Source of the DNA: Ostreiculturibacter nitratireducens
GTDB taxonomy: Bacteria > Pseudomonadota > Alphaproteobacteria > Rhodobacterales > Rhodobacteraceae
NCBI RefSeq assembly: GCF_032670585.1
Contig: NZ_JAVQHL010000002.1
Location: forward strand, 744,001 to 808,000
DNA length: 64,000 nt
Reading direction: 5' to 3'
Made by a program: the position numbers and the translations under genes. The notes below the pieces were generated by a model, which had not been told where the DNA came from, made no database searches, and saw nothing but the letters and a program-made list of their open reading frames with translations. This document shows positions 42,567-51,403 of this stretch, in pieces. Every line of letters starts with the position of its first letter. Positions within the stretch are counted from its first letter, which is position 1.

Positions 42567-43191
42567 TGCAGGTCCCGTCGAAGTGCTTCGGGAAATCACG
42601 CTCGACGTTCGGCGTGGCGAAAGCCTCGGGCTGGTGGGGCCATCGGGTTCGGGCAAGTCCTCGCTCCTCATGCTCATGGGCGGGCTCGAACGCGCGACCT
42701 CGGGCGAGATCCGCGCCCTGGGGCAGAATCTCACGTCGATGGACGAGGACGCGCTGGCCCGCTTCCGCAGGGGGAATATGGGCATCGTTTTCCAGTCCTT
42801 CCACCTGATTCCCACCATGACGGCGCTGGAGAACGTGGCGCTTCCACTGGAACTCGCGGGGGTTCCGGATGCCTTCGGGCGGGCGGAGACGGAGCTTGCC
42901 GCAGTCGGGCTTGACCAGCGGATGGGGCATTACCCGGCGCAGCTGTCCGGGGGCGAGCAGCAGCGCGTGGCGCTTGCCCGAGCGGTGGCGCCCCGGCCGG
43001 CGATCCTTCTGGCGGACGAGCCGACGGGGAACCTCGACGCGGCGAACGGAACGGCGATCATGGACTTGCTGTTCGACCTGCGCGACCGGCACGGCGCGAC
43101 ACTCGTCCTCGTGACCCACGCGCCGGAACTGGCGGCGCGCTGCGACCGGGTGGTGCGGCTGCACGCCGGTCAACTGGAGGGCGAAGCGTGA
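42514..43191 (+). CDS. ybbA: ABC transporter ATP-binding protein, YbbA type
   Basis: A 225-residue ATPase of the LolD/MacB-related group. Walker A is GPSGSGKS (42-49), the signature is LSGGEQQRVALARA, Walker B is ILLADEPTGNLD, and the H-loop is VTHAPE. It ends four bases into the following permease gene (ATGA-type overlap via GTGA at 43188). It is divergent from tesA, which overlaps its 5' end if the TTG start of tesA is used. Confidence 0.92.
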   Translation: MSEAVLTLRRTGLVLEGNAGPVEVLREITLDVRRGESLGLVGPSGSGKSSLLMLMGGLERATSGEIRALGQNLTSMDEDALARFRRGNMGIVFQSFHLIPTMTALENVALPLELAGVPDAFGRAETELAAVGLDQRMGHYPAQLSGGEQQRVALARAVAPRPAILLADEPTGNLDAANGTAIMDLLFDLRDRHGATLVLVTHAPELAARCDRVVRLHAGQLEGEA

Positions 43192-45704
43192 GGATGCCTC
43201 TTCCCGCCCGGATTGCCCGCGCCGAGATGCGCGGAAGCCTCGGCGGTTTCGCAGTGTTCCTCATCTGCCTGATGCTGGGCGTCGCGGCGATCGCCGCGGT
43301 CGGGACGCTTCGGGAGGCGATCCGCACGGGGCTGTCCGAGCAGGGCGCGGTCCTTCTGGGTGGGGACGCGCAGATGGAGTTCACTTACCGCTACGCGTCT
43401 CCCGAGGAGCGGGCGTGGATGGAGGAGCGGGCGCTCGAGGTTTCCGAGATCGTCGATTTCCGGTCCATGGCGGTCGTCGGGGACGGGGAGGCGGCCGAGC
43501 GGGCGCTGACGCAGGTGAAGGCCGTGGACGATGCCTATCCGCTTGTCGGCGCGGTGGAACTCGACCCGCCGATCACGGTCACGGAGGCGCTCCGGGCCGG
43601 AGGCGCGGTGATGGACAGGGTGCTCGTGGACCGGCTGGGTCTCGAAATCGGCGACAGGTTCCGGCTGGGTCTGGCTGAATTCGAATTGCGCGCGCGGCTG
43701 GTGCGGGAACCTGACAGCGCGACCGGGGGCTTCGGCCTTGGGCCTCGGACACTCGTGCGGACCGCGGACCTCGCGGACTCGGCGCTGCTGGAGCCGGGGA
43801 CCCTGTTCGAGACGGCTTACAGGCTGACATTGGCGGAGGGCGCGGACATCGGAACGATTCAGCGCGAGGCGGAGGCGGCCTTCACCGACAAGGGCATGCG
43901 GTGGCAGGACCGGCGGCGGGCGGCGCCCGGCGCCGAGCGGTTCGTGGAGCGGATGGGGTCGTTCCTCGTGCTGGTGGGCCTCGCGGGGCTGGCGGTCGGG
44001 GGCGTCGGGATCTCCGCCGCGGTGCGGGCCTATCTGGAAGGCAAGACCGAGACCATCGCGGTCCTGAAGGCGCTGGGCGCGGAGGGGAACACGATCCTCG
44101 CGGTCTATCTGATCCAGATAGGCGCGCTCACGGCCTTGGGCATTGCGCTGGGTCTTGCGCTGGGTGCGGGACTGCCGCTGTTTCTGGCGCCCGCGATCGA
44201 GGCGCGGATGCCGTTTCCCATCGCGCTCGGCCTCGCACCCGGCGCGCTGGCCGAAGCAGCCCTTTATGGCACGCTGACGGCGGCGCTGTTCACGCTGTGG
44301 CCTCTCTCGCGGACGCGGGGCGTCAGGGCCGCAGCTCTGTTCCGCGATCTGGGGCCCGGGCGGCGGGAGAGACCAAGGGGCTTCGTCGGCGCGGCACTGA
44401 TCCTCATTCTTGGCGCGCTCGTGTCGGCCGCGATCTGGTTTTCCGGTCTTCCGGAACTGACGCTCAGCACGGCGGGTGGCGTGATCGCGGCGCTCGCCGC
44501 GCTTGCGCTGGCCGCGTCGGGGCTGCGGTGGCTGGCGCGGCGGCTCTCGCGCCGGGCGCGGGGTCGGCCGGCGTTGCGGGCCGCGTTTGCAGCGATCGGC
44601 GGGCCGAGAGAGGAGGCGACCTCGGTCATCCTGTCGCTGGGCCTTGGACTGTCGGTCCTGGCGACGGTCGGGCAGATCGACTGGAACCTGCGCGCGGCGA
44701 TAGACCAGGACCTGCCGAAGGTGGCGCCCTCCTATTTCTTCGTGGATATCCAGAACGACCAGATCGAAGGGTTCCGCGAACGTCTCCTGACCGATCCGGC
44801 CGTGTCCAGGGTCGAAAGCGCGCCGATGCTGCGTGGCGTCATCACGCGGATCAACGGCCGCCCGGCGCACGAGGTCGCGGGCGGGCACTGGGTGGTGCGG
44901 GGAGACCGGGGGGTGACCTATTCCGCCGGACTTCCCGCGAACACGACGCTGACTGCCGGCGAATGGTGGCCCGAGGACTACGACGGTCCGCCCCTGGTGA
45001 GTTTCTCGGCCGAGGAGGCGGAGGAGATCGGGCTGAGGCTGGGCGACATGCTTACAGTGAACATCCTCGGCCGCGATATCGAGGCGCAGGTCGAAAGTTT
45101 TCGGCAGGTTGATTTCTCCACCGCCGGGATCGGCTTCGTTATGGCGATGAACCCCTCGGCGCTGTCTGGCGCGCCGCATACGCATATCGCCACCGTCTAT
45201 GCCGAGGAGAGTGCAGAGGCGCCGATCCTCAGGGACCTTGCGAGCGCCTATCCGAACATCACTGCGATCCGCGTCAAGGACGCGATCGCGCGGGTGACGG
45301 AGGCGCTGACGGCCATCGCGCGGGCAACGGCGCTGGCGGCCGGGGCGACGCTTCTGACCGGTTTCGTGGTGCTCATCGGCGCGGCGGCGGCGGGCGAGAG
45401 GGCGCGGGTCCGCGAGGCCGCTGTCCTGAAGACGCTCGGCGCCACGCGGCGGCAGGTGCTGCTGTCCTTCGCCGCGCGTTCGGCGATGATGGGAATGGCG
45501 GCGGGGATGGTTGCGATCCTCGCGGGCGCTACGGCCGGATGGGCGGTGATGACGTTCGTGATGGAGACCTCGTTCCGGTTCGAGCCCGTCTCGGCTCTGG
45601 CGATCATCCTCGGCGGAGCGCTTGCGACCTTGGTCGCGGGGCTTCTCTTCACGCTGAGGCCGCTTGCCGCGCGGCCGGCGCAGGTCCTGCGCGCGCGGGA
45701 GTGA
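43188..45704 (+). CDS. ybbP: ABC transporter permease, YbbP type (FtsX-like)
   Basis: An 838-residue membrane protein with two FtsX-like blocks, each with transmembrane helices and a large periplasmic domain. The first block ends near GLAGLAVGGVGISAAVRAYL, and the last four helices include LTGFVVLIGAAAAGERARVR and the KTLGATRRQVLLSF cytoplasmic loop. The start is GTG at 43188, overlapping the ATPase gene. YbbAP-type exporters are proposed to move lipids or help TesA-linked substrates, but the substrate is unknown. Confidence 0.88.
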   Translation: MRMPLPARIARAEMRGSLGGFAVFLICLMLGVAAIAAVGTLREAIRTGLSEQGAVLLGGDAQMEFTYRYASPEERAWMEERALEVSEIVDFRSMAVVGDGEAAERALTQVKAVDDAYPLVGAVELDPPITVTEALRAGGAVMDRVLVDRLGLEIGDRFRLGLAEFELRARLVREPDSATGGFGLGPRTLVRTADLADSALLEPGTLFETAYRLTLAEGADIGTIQREAEAAFTDKGMRWQDRRRAAPGAERFVERMGSFLVLVGLAGLAVGGVGISAAVRAYLEGKTETIAVLKALGAEGNTILAVYLIQIGALTALGIALGLALGAGLPLFLAPAIEARMPFPIALGLAPGALAEAALYGTLTAALFTLWPLSRTRGVRAAALFRDLGPGRRERPRGFVGAALILILGALVSAAIWFSGLPELTLSTAGGVIAALAALALAASGLRWLARRLSRRARGRPALRAAFAAIGGPREEATSVILSLGLGLSVLATVGQIDWNLRAAIDQDLPKVAPSYFFVDIQNDQIEGFRERLLTDPAVSRVESAPMLRGVITRINGRPAHEVAGGHWVVRGDRGVTYSAGLPANTTLTAGEWWPEDYDGPPLVSFSAEEAEEIGLRLGDMLTVNILGRDIEAQVESFRQVDFSTAGIGFVMAMNPSALSGAPHTHIATVYAEESAEAPILRDLASAYPNITAIRVKDAIARVTEALTAIARATALAAGATLLTGFVVLIGAAAAGERARVREAAVLKTLGATRRQVLLSFAARSAMMGMAAGMVAILAGATAGWAVMTFVMETSFRFEPVSALAIILGGALATLVAGLLFTLRPLAARPAQVLRARE

Positions 45705-45747
45705 GGGGCTGGCTCACCGCCGGTGCTGCCGGCGACGAGCCGGTCCT

Positions 45748-46059
45748 TCAGATCTGGATAAGCACGCGGTCGCCTTGGACCTTGGTCGCATAGGTCTTGA
45801 GGTTCACGCAGACCGGCGCGCGGACGGCCTCGCCGGTGCGGTAGTCGAACTGCCCGTTATGCTTGGGGCATTCGATCACGTAGTCCATGACCAGCCCGCC
45901 GGACAGGTGGACCTTTTCATGCGTGCAGACCCCGTCCGTGCAGAAGAATTCACCGTCCGGGCTGTGATAGATCGCGAAGGTCCGCCCGCCGTGGTCGAAG
46001 CGGATCAGATCCTCTTCGTCGATGTCATCGGTCGAGCAGGCATCCACCCATTCACTCAT
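45748..46059 (-). CDS. MocE-type Rieske 2Fe-2S ferredoxin
   Basis: A 103-residue Rieske ferredoxin with cluster ligands C45-T-H47 and C64-P-K-H67 (CTHEKVHL and ECPKHNGQFDYRTG). It should feed electrons to the adjacent diiron desaturase-like oxygenase, as MocE is thought to do for MocD in rhizopine breakdown in Sinorhizobium. The ATG at 46057-46059 is chosen. It lies 32 bases after the desaturase gene on the same strand. No dedicated ferredoxin reductase gene is present in the window. Confidence 0.9.
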   Translation of the reverse strand: MSEWVDACSTDDIDEEDLIRFDHGGRTFAIYHSPDGEFFCTDGVCTHEKVHLSGGLVMDYVIECPKHNGQFDYRTGEAVRAPVCVNLKTYATKVQGDRVLIQI

Positions 46060-46091
46060 GATCGCGTCTCCTTGTCTTGCTGTCTGTTCTT

Positions 46092-47168
46092 TCAGCCCGC
46101 CGCGCCAAGCGCGCTCGCGTGGAAATCCTCGCGGTAGGGCTTTGCGGTCGCCGGCAGTTGGCGCTTGAGGAAGTAGTCCTCGTACTTGAGTTGCCGCATC
46201 CAGGCGGGCCACATCTCGCGGTAGGCAGCGGCGATCGACTTGTTGGGCACGGGAAGGTCGTGCTTGATCACCTCGTGCAGCCGCGGCAGCGCGTGGTAGG
46301 GCACCATCGGGAACATGTGGTGCTCCACATGGTAGTTCATGTTCCAGTAGATGAACCGAGAGATCGGGTTCATGTAGCAGGTGCGGCTGTTCAGCCGGTG
46401 GTCGACCACGTTGTCGGCGAGCCCGCCGTGCTGGATGAGGCCCGTCATCACATGGTGCCAGGCGCCATAGAGGCGCGGCAGGCCGATGACCATCAGCGGC
46501 AGGATCGAGCCCATCCAGAGCGCGAGGCCGACGGTGGCTGCATAGATAGCAAGGTGAATCCGGGCGACACGCACCACCTTCGGCCATTCCGATTCCGGCA
46601 CGAAGGCCCTTTCCTCCGGGTGCACGCCGATGAAGGCGTTGTGGAAGGTGCGCTTGAAGAACGCCCAGACGTCGAAGACACCGAAGAAGTTGCCGATCAG
46701 CTTCATGAGCACCGGGGGGCGCATCACGGCGATCTCGGGGTCGCGGCCGACGATGTAGGTGTCGGTGTGGTGGCGGGCGTGGCTCCAGCGCCAGGTGGCG
46801 GAGTTGCGCATGATCATGAACGACGCGATCTCGTAGACCACGTTGTTCATCCAGGGGGTGCGGAATGCCGTGCCGTGGCTGCATTCATGCCAGCGCGAAT
46901 CCGAGGCAGAGCCGTAGAGAACGCCATAAGCCAGCCAGAAGGGAGCGGACCACAGCGACGGCCAGAGCCAGATGCCGATGCCGGCAAGGACGATCATGGA
47001 GCCGTAGAGGATGATCGTGTCGCGGATCGCCGGCCGGTCGGAGCGCTGCATCAACTCTTTCATGACCTTTCGCGGCACTTCCGTATGGTACCATTCGGCT
47101 GCGGCGAGACCGGTTTCGACGGCACGCTTCGCGTCCTCACCCAAAAGACTGTAGTCCCGCTTTCCCAT
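46092..47168 (-). CDS. MocD-type fatty acid desaturase family oxygenase
   Basis: A 358-residue membrane diiron enzyme. Histidine boxes are H94-ECS-H98, H130-AR-H133-H134 and a C-terminal HVEHH, with several hydrophobic segments. It is related to alkane hydroxylase/desaturase proteins and to MocD, the proposed methyl-inosamine oxygenase. With the Rieske ferredoxin it forms a two-gene operon, divergent from a LacI regulator. The substrate is unknown; a methylated sugar, inositol derivative or lipid are all possible. The ATG at 47166-47168 is chosen. Confidence 0.88.
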   Translation of the reverse strand: MGKRDYSLLGEDAKRAVETGLAAAEWYHTEVPRKVMKELMQRSDRPAIRDTIILYGSMIVLAGIGIWLWPSLWSAPFWLAYGVLYGSASDSRWHECSHGTAFRTPWMNNVVYEIASFMIMRNSATWRWSHARHHTDTYIVGRDPEIAVMRPPVLMKLIGNFFGVFDVWAFFKRTFHNAFIGVHPEERAFVPESEWPKVVRVARIHLAIYAATVGLALWMGSILPLMVIGLPRLYGAWHHVMTGLIQHGGLADNVVDHRLNSRTCYMNPISRFIYWNMNYHVEHHMFPMVPYHALPRLHEVIKHDLPVPNKSIAAAYREMWPAWMRQLKYEDYFLKRQLPATAKPYREDFHASALGAAG

Positions 47169-47256
47169 CGCGCGTCCTCCCGAAAAAAAGTGATGGGGCA
47201 ACATACCGGCGACCTGTTGTCGCACCAACAGGCGGGCTTGCATTATTCGTCAAAAA

Positions 47257-47272
47257 CCATCAGGAATGATGG
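47257..47272. promoter_or_regulatory. Palindrome, candidate LacI-family operator
   Basis: CCATCA-GGAA-TGATGG is a perfect 6-bp-arm inverted repeat in the 138-base gap between the divergent mocD-like and lacI-like genes. A second repeat, TTCGTCA (47246-47252) with TGACGAA (47280-47286), flanks it slightly off centre. Either could be the binding site of the regulator encoded 35 bases downstream. Confidence 0.5.
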
Positions 47273-47306
47273 CCGAAAATGACGAAAAAGCATCGGAATA
47301 GGCGGG

Positions 47307-48338
47307 ATGGCGCGAAGGCCGACAATTGCCGATGTGGCGCGAGAAGCGGGCGTCAGCGTCGCGACGGTGGACCGGGTTCTGAACGGGCGTGAACGTGTCC
47401 GGGAGGATACCGCGCGGCGCGTCTACGAGGCGGCGCGCGAGGTCGGATACCATGCCGCCGCGCTGATCGAACAGCGCCTGAAGATCGAGATGCCCGAAAT
47501 CCGCATGGGGTTCGTGCTGCACAAGGAGCGGCAGGCGTTCTATCAGTCGTTCGCGCGAGAGATTGCGGCGGCAGCGAAATCCGCTTCCGGCGTTCGGACG
47601 CAGCTGCAGATCGACTTCTCCGCCTCCCAGTCGCCAAGCGAGACGGCGGAGCTCCTGCTCGCGATGGCCGACAAGGCGGAGGTCGTGGCGGCTACGGCGG
47701 TCAACCATCCGGCAATCACTGCCGCGGTCAGCGAACTGAAGGCGCGCGGCATTCCCTGCTTCGCGCTCCTTTCGGATTTCGCTCAAGGTGTCCGCGAAGG
47801 CTACATAGGCTTGAACAACCTGAAGGTCGGCCGGGTCTCGGCGTGGATGATCGCGACGGCGGCGCGTGGCCCTGGCAAGGTGGCCCTGTTCGTGGGCGGG
47901 CACCGCTGGCATGGGCACGAACTGCGCGAAGCGGGTTTCCGCAGCTACTTCCGCGAGGCGGCGCCCCAGTTCGAGGTGCTGGACACATTGGTGAACCTCG
48001 AAACGAGGCAACTCACTTACGAAGCGACGCTGGACATGCTGCGGCGTCATCCAACGGTGCGTGGCATCTACATCGCCGGCGGTGGGATGGAAGGAGCAAT
48101 CGCCGCCGTTCGCGAAGCGCGGGAGCCGGGCGAGGTCGTGTTGATCGTGAACGAACTCACGCCCGAGTCCTCTGCCGGGCTTGCCGACGGCTTCGTGACG
48201 ATGGTGAACGGTACGCCATTGCCGGAGCTATGCCGGGAACTTGTCGGCCAGATGATCCGCGTCGCCGGCGCCGGCCCGTCCGACCTTCCCGGGCAGGTCT
48301 TCATGAAGCAGGACATCTACCTGCCCGAATCGATGTGA
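47307..48338 (+). CDS. LacI family transcriptional regulator
   Basis: A 343-residue regulator with an N-terminal LacI HTH (TIADVAREAGVSVATVDRVL, residues 6-25) and a periplasmic-binding-type effector domain that includes IYIAGGGMEGAIAAVREARE. The ligand is probably a sugar or cyclitol. It is divergent from the desaturase-ferredoxin operon and is its likely regulator, possibly also of the neighbouring sugar genes. The ATG at 47307 is the only sensible start. Confidence 0.9.
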   Translation: MARRPTIADVAREAGVSVATVDRVLNGRERVREDTARRVYEAAREVGYHAAALIEQRLKIEMPEIRMGFVLHKERQAFYQSFAREIAAAAKSASGVRTQLQIDFSASQSPSETAELLLAMADKAEVVAATAVNHPAITAAVSELKARGIPCFALLSDFAQGVREGYIGLNNLKVGRVSAWMIATAARGPGKVALFVGGHRWHGHELREAGFRSYFREAAPQFEVLDTLVNLETRQLTYEATLDMLRRHPTVRGIYIAGGGMEGAIAAVREAREPGEVVLIVNELTPESSAGLADGFVTMVNGTPLPELCRELVGQMIRVAGAGPSDLPGQVFMKQDIYLPESM

Positions 48339-48390
48339 TTTCGAATGACCTCACTTCGGTCCCGATCGCTCAACGGGGACGGAGGCCGTG

Positions 48391-49596
48391 TCAGGAGACG
48401 CCGGTTTCCGTGAGGTAGCGCATCGCAAGCGGTATGGCCGCGGCGCCGAGAACGCGGGCCTGGGGGCCGACCGTTCCCTCGCGGATCACCGGCGGCTCGA
48501 TGCCCGACAGATCGAGCTTGTGGAATGCATCGTGCGTGCGCCGCGTGATCTCGGCCCGCACCTCGGACGGAACCCAGCCATCTATCAGGATGCTGTGGAG
48601 TTCGAGGAGTGTCGTGGCCGAAAGGCTTGCATGGGCAAGCCCGTTCGCGGCCTCGGTCAACCAGCGGTCAAGAACCTCGGAGTTCTTCACTGTCCAGTCC
48701 GGGGTCTCCCAGAGCTGCCGGGCATCCTCGCCTGCTTTCTCAAGGTCGCGCGCGAGGACGGACATGCTTGCCACCTCGATCAGGCGCCGCGGTTCGCCGC
48801 TGTTGGTCGGGACGGGCATGGGCCCCATGCCTGCGGCGTTGCCTGACCGGCCCGTATAAAGCCGACCGTTGAGCACGAGGCCGCCGCCGATGAAGTAGGC
48901 GAGGTAGAAATAAAGGAAGTCCTTCGGCCGTTCGCCGGTGCCGAATACGAGTTCCGCGCCGCAGGCGGCGGTCGCATCGTTCTGAACATGGACCCCGATG
49001 CCCGTCAGCGCGGCAAGTTCCGACTGGATGTCACGAACGCGCCAGGCATCCATTTCGTGCTGCGGTGCGCCGACATGTTCGATCCAGCTCCAGAGCTGGA
49101 ACGGCATGGCCACGCCGAGGCCGACGATCCGGGACTGGAGTTTCTTCGGCAACTCCCCCTTCAGAATTGGCAGCGCCTTCTCCACGAAATCCAGCACCGC
49201 ATCCGGTGTCGGATAGGACCAGACCTGGCGGCGGAAGCCGCGGATGTTGCCCAGGAAATCCACCAGCGCGAGGTCGACGCTGCGGCGCCCGATCTTCAGG
49301 CCGAAGAAGAAAGCCCCGTCGCCATTGAGCGACATCGGCACGGAGGGTTGCCCGATCCGGCCCCGGATCGGCTCCCCCTTGACCAGCAGCCCCTCTGCTT
49401 CGAGGCCGCGCATGATGACAGAGACGGTCTGCGCCGACAGTCCGGTCATCTGGGCGATATCGGTCTTGCTGAGCTCGCCGCCCTGACGCACCAGAGACAG
49501 GACGAGACGTTCGTTATGCGCCCGCATGCCGGCCTGGTTCGAGCCTCGCGTGGCGAGTCCCTCGGAACCGGGGATATCGAGTGTGGGATCGGGCAT
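48391..49596 (-). CDS. frcR: ROK family transcriptional regulator, FrcR type
   Basis: A 401-residue repressor with an N-terminal winged HTH (LSKTDIAQMTGLSAQTVSVI) and a ROK sugar-kinase-like domain (FGLKIGRRSVDLALVDFLGN, then VQNDATAACGAELVFG). The zinc motif CxCGxxGC of classical ROK kinases is absent; the equivalent region reads GRSGNAAGMGPMPVP. That fits a regulator rather than a kinase. Together with frcBCA, whose binding protein closely resembles Sinorhizobium FrcB, this is likely FrcR. It lies upstream of the transporter in opposite orientation. Confidence 0.85.
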   Translation of the reverse strand: MPDPTLDIPGSEGLATRGSNQAGMRAHNERLVLSLVRQGGELSKTDIAQMTGLSAQTVSVIMRGLEAEGLLVKGEPIRGRIGQPSVPMSLNGDGAFFFGLKIGRRSVDLALVDFLGNIRGFRRQVWSYPTPDAVLDFVEKALPILKGELPKKLQSRIVGLGVAMPFQLWSWIEHVGAPQHEMDAWRVRDIQSELAALTGIGVHVQNDATAACGAELVFGTGERPKDFLYFYLAYFIGGGLVLNGRLYTGRSGNAAGMGPMPVPTNSGEPRRLIEVASMSVLARDLEKAGEDARQLWETPDWTVKNSEVLDRWLTEAANGLAHASLSATTLLELHSILIDGWVPSEVRAEITRRTHDAFHKLDLSGIEPPVIREGTVGPQARVLGAAAIPLAMRYLTETGVS

Positions 49597-49614
49597 CGTT
49601 CAGTCCTGGCCCCC

Positions 49615-50055
49615 TCAGCCGCTGACGCGCGCCGCGATGACGCCTTTCCTGAGGATGACATTTGCGTAGAGTTCCGGCTCGCTCGTGGCAACCACCGTGT
49701 GAGCGCCGCGAATCCGGGGATACAAGGCGTCGCCAGACAGCGGCGTCACGGGGAAATCCGGTGCGAGATCGCGGCAGAGCGCGTCGATGCGGCGGTGGAT
49801 GTCGCCGGCCTGCGCGGGGTCGTTGTTGAGCGCGGCGCGGAAGATGGCGCAAGGCACGGAAAGATCCAGCGGCGTGACCTCGAGGACCGCGGCGAGAATG
49901 GCCTCGATGCCGTGTCCGTCCGCGCGGACAAGCCGCCTTGCATGTTCCTGGGCCGGGTAATTCCCGTCAACGAGCGCGATTTCGTCGCCATGCCCCATCG
50001 AGCGGAGCGCGAAAAGGAACTCCGGGCCGAGGATGGATGGAATGCCGATCAGCAT
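49615..50055 (-). CDS. RbsD/FucU family sugar mutarotase
   Basis: A 146-residue protein beginning MLIGIPSILGPEFLFALRSM, followed by GHGDEIALVDGNYPAQEHAR, the FucU/RbsD signature with the catalytic histidine. These enzymes interconvert sugar anomers. It lies 18 bases from frcR on the same strand and is divergent from frcB, suggesting it prepares the sugar imported by FrcBCA. The ATG at 50053-50055 is chosen; an in-frame GTG five codons upstream is possible. Confidence 0.9.
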   Translation of the reverse strand: MLIGIPSILGPEFLFALRSMGHGDEIALVDGNYPAQEHARRLVRADGHGIEAILAAVLEVTPLDLSVPCAIFRAALNNDPAQAGDIHRRIDALCRDLAPDFPVTPLSGDALYPRIRGAHTVVATSEPELYANVILRKGVIAARVSG

Positions 50056-50149
50056 GACGATCTCGCTCACATGATCAATGCTCAGGACCGACTGGCCCAT
50101 GGCACGCGTTGGTTCCGAGACTGCTGGCAAGTGGGTCTCGTGTCAATAA

Positions 50150-50166
50150 TAAATCAGAGTGATTTA
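50150..50166. promoter_or_regulatory. 17-bp palindrome, candidate FrcR operator
   Basis: TAAATCA-GAG-TGATTTA is a perfect inverted repeat in an AT-rich patch of the mutarotase-frcB gap. A -35-like TTGACG starts at 50174, eight bases downstream; no strong -10 is visible. The size and AT content fit ROK repressor sites. Confidence 0.55.
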
Positions 50167-50284
50167 ATTAGTCTTGACGCAAAGCCGGGAATCGGTTTCT
50201 CTGTCTGGGCATGGCAGGGGGCGCCCCTGCGGCAACAGCGGTGCGCGCAAGCATCGCGTCTATTGATCCACGGGAGGACACCAC

Positions 50285-51301
50285 GTGAAGAAGCTTCTTA
50301 TCGGCACTGCCGCACTCGCTTTCGCCTCGGTCGCTGGCGCTGCTTCGGCCGAAGTTTCGGCCTGCCTCATCACCAAGACCGAAACCAACCCGTTTTTCGT
50401 CAAGATGAAAGAAGGCGCCGAAGCCGCCGCTGCCGAGCACGGCGTCACGCTTTCCTCGTTCTCGGGCAAGTTCGACACGGACGTCGAAGCCCAGGTGGCT
50501 GCGATCGAAACCTGCATCGCCAACGGCGCCAAGGGCATCCTGATCACGCCGGCGCAGTCCGCAGCCGTGGTTCCGGCTGTCACCCAGGCCCGTGATGCGG
50601 GCCTTCTGGTGATCGCTCTCGACACCCCGCTCGAGCCGATCGATGCCGCCGACGCGACCTTCGCCACCGACAACTTCCTGGCCGGCGAACTCATCGGCAA
50701 GTGGGCCGCCGGCACCCTCGGCGACGAAGCGGCCAACGCCAAGATCGCCTTCCTCGACCTCGACCCGAGCCAGCCGTCGGTCGGCGTCCTGCGCGACCAG
50801 GGCTTCATGACCGGCTTCGGCATCGACATCAAGGATCCGAACCGTTGGGGCGACGAGGACGATCCGCGCATCGTCGGACATGACACGACGCAGGGCTCGC
50901 CCGAAGGCGGCCGCAAGGCGATGGAGAACCTCCTTGCCATCGATCCTGACGTCAACGTGGTCTACGCGATCAACGAGCCGGCGGCTGCCGGCGGTTGGGA
51001 AGCCATGAAGGCGATGGGAGCGAACCCCGATGACGTGATCGTGGTCGGTGTCGACGGCGGCTGCGCCGGCGTGCGCGACGTTGAGGCGGGCGTGATCGAC
51101 GCCACCTCGCAGCAGTACCCGCTGAAGATGGCCGCCTTGGGCATCGAGGCGATCGCCAAGTTTGCCGCCGACGGCAGCCTGCCGGAGAACACCCCCGGCA
51201 AGAATTTCTTCGACACCGGCGTGGCCCTGATCACTGACAAGCCGGTCGAGGGCGTGCCCTCCATCAGCGTGGCTGAAGGCCTCGAACTCTGCTGGGGTTG
51301 A
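50285..51301 (+). CDS. frcB: Fructose-type ABC transporter substrate-binding protein
   Basis: A 338-residue periplasmic sugar-binding protein with a Sec signal (MKKLLIGTAALAFASVAGAA). The mature N-terminus EVSACLITKTETNPFFVKMK and the segments LDTPLEPIDAADATFATDN and ATSQQYPLKMAALGIEAI closely match my memory of Sinorhizobium FrcB, which binds fructose, ribose and mannose. It is the first gene of frcBCA; a terminator after it should raise its expression above that of the membrane components. Confidence 0.93.
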   Translation: MKKLLIGTAALAFASVAGAASAEVSACLITKTETNPFFVKMKEGAEAAAAEHGVTLSSFSGKFDTDVEAQVAAIETCIANGAKGILITPAQSAAVVPAVTQARDAGLLVIALDTPLEPIDAADATFATDNFLAGELIGKWAAGTLGDEAANAKIAFLDLDPSQPSVGVLRDQGFMTGFGIDIKDPNRWGDEDDPRIVGHDTTQGSPEGGRKAMENLLAIDPDVNVVYAINEPAAAGGWEAMKAMGANPDDVIVVGVDGGCAGVRDVEAGVIDATSQQYPLKMAALGIEAIAKFAADGSLPENTPGKNFFDTGVALITDKPVEGVPSISVAEGLELCWG

Positions 51302-51337
51302 TCGGAACGGTCACCTGAGACCAAGATGACAGGCAGG

Positions 51338-51366
51338 AAGGGGCGGGCAACGGCCCGCCCCTTTTT
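51338..51366 (+). terminator. Attenuating terminator between frcB and frcC
   Basis: An 11-bp perfect stem (AAGGGGCGGGC, 51338-51348, with GCCCGCCCCTT, 51353-51363) closes an AACG loop and is followed by TTTTT overlap. It lies 37 bases after frcB and 38 before frcC. Partial read-through is the usual means of making more binding protein than permease. Confidence 0.85.
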
Positions 51367-51403
51367 CGGTCAATGAAAGCTTGACCACCCAGGGAGGGGA
51401 CCC

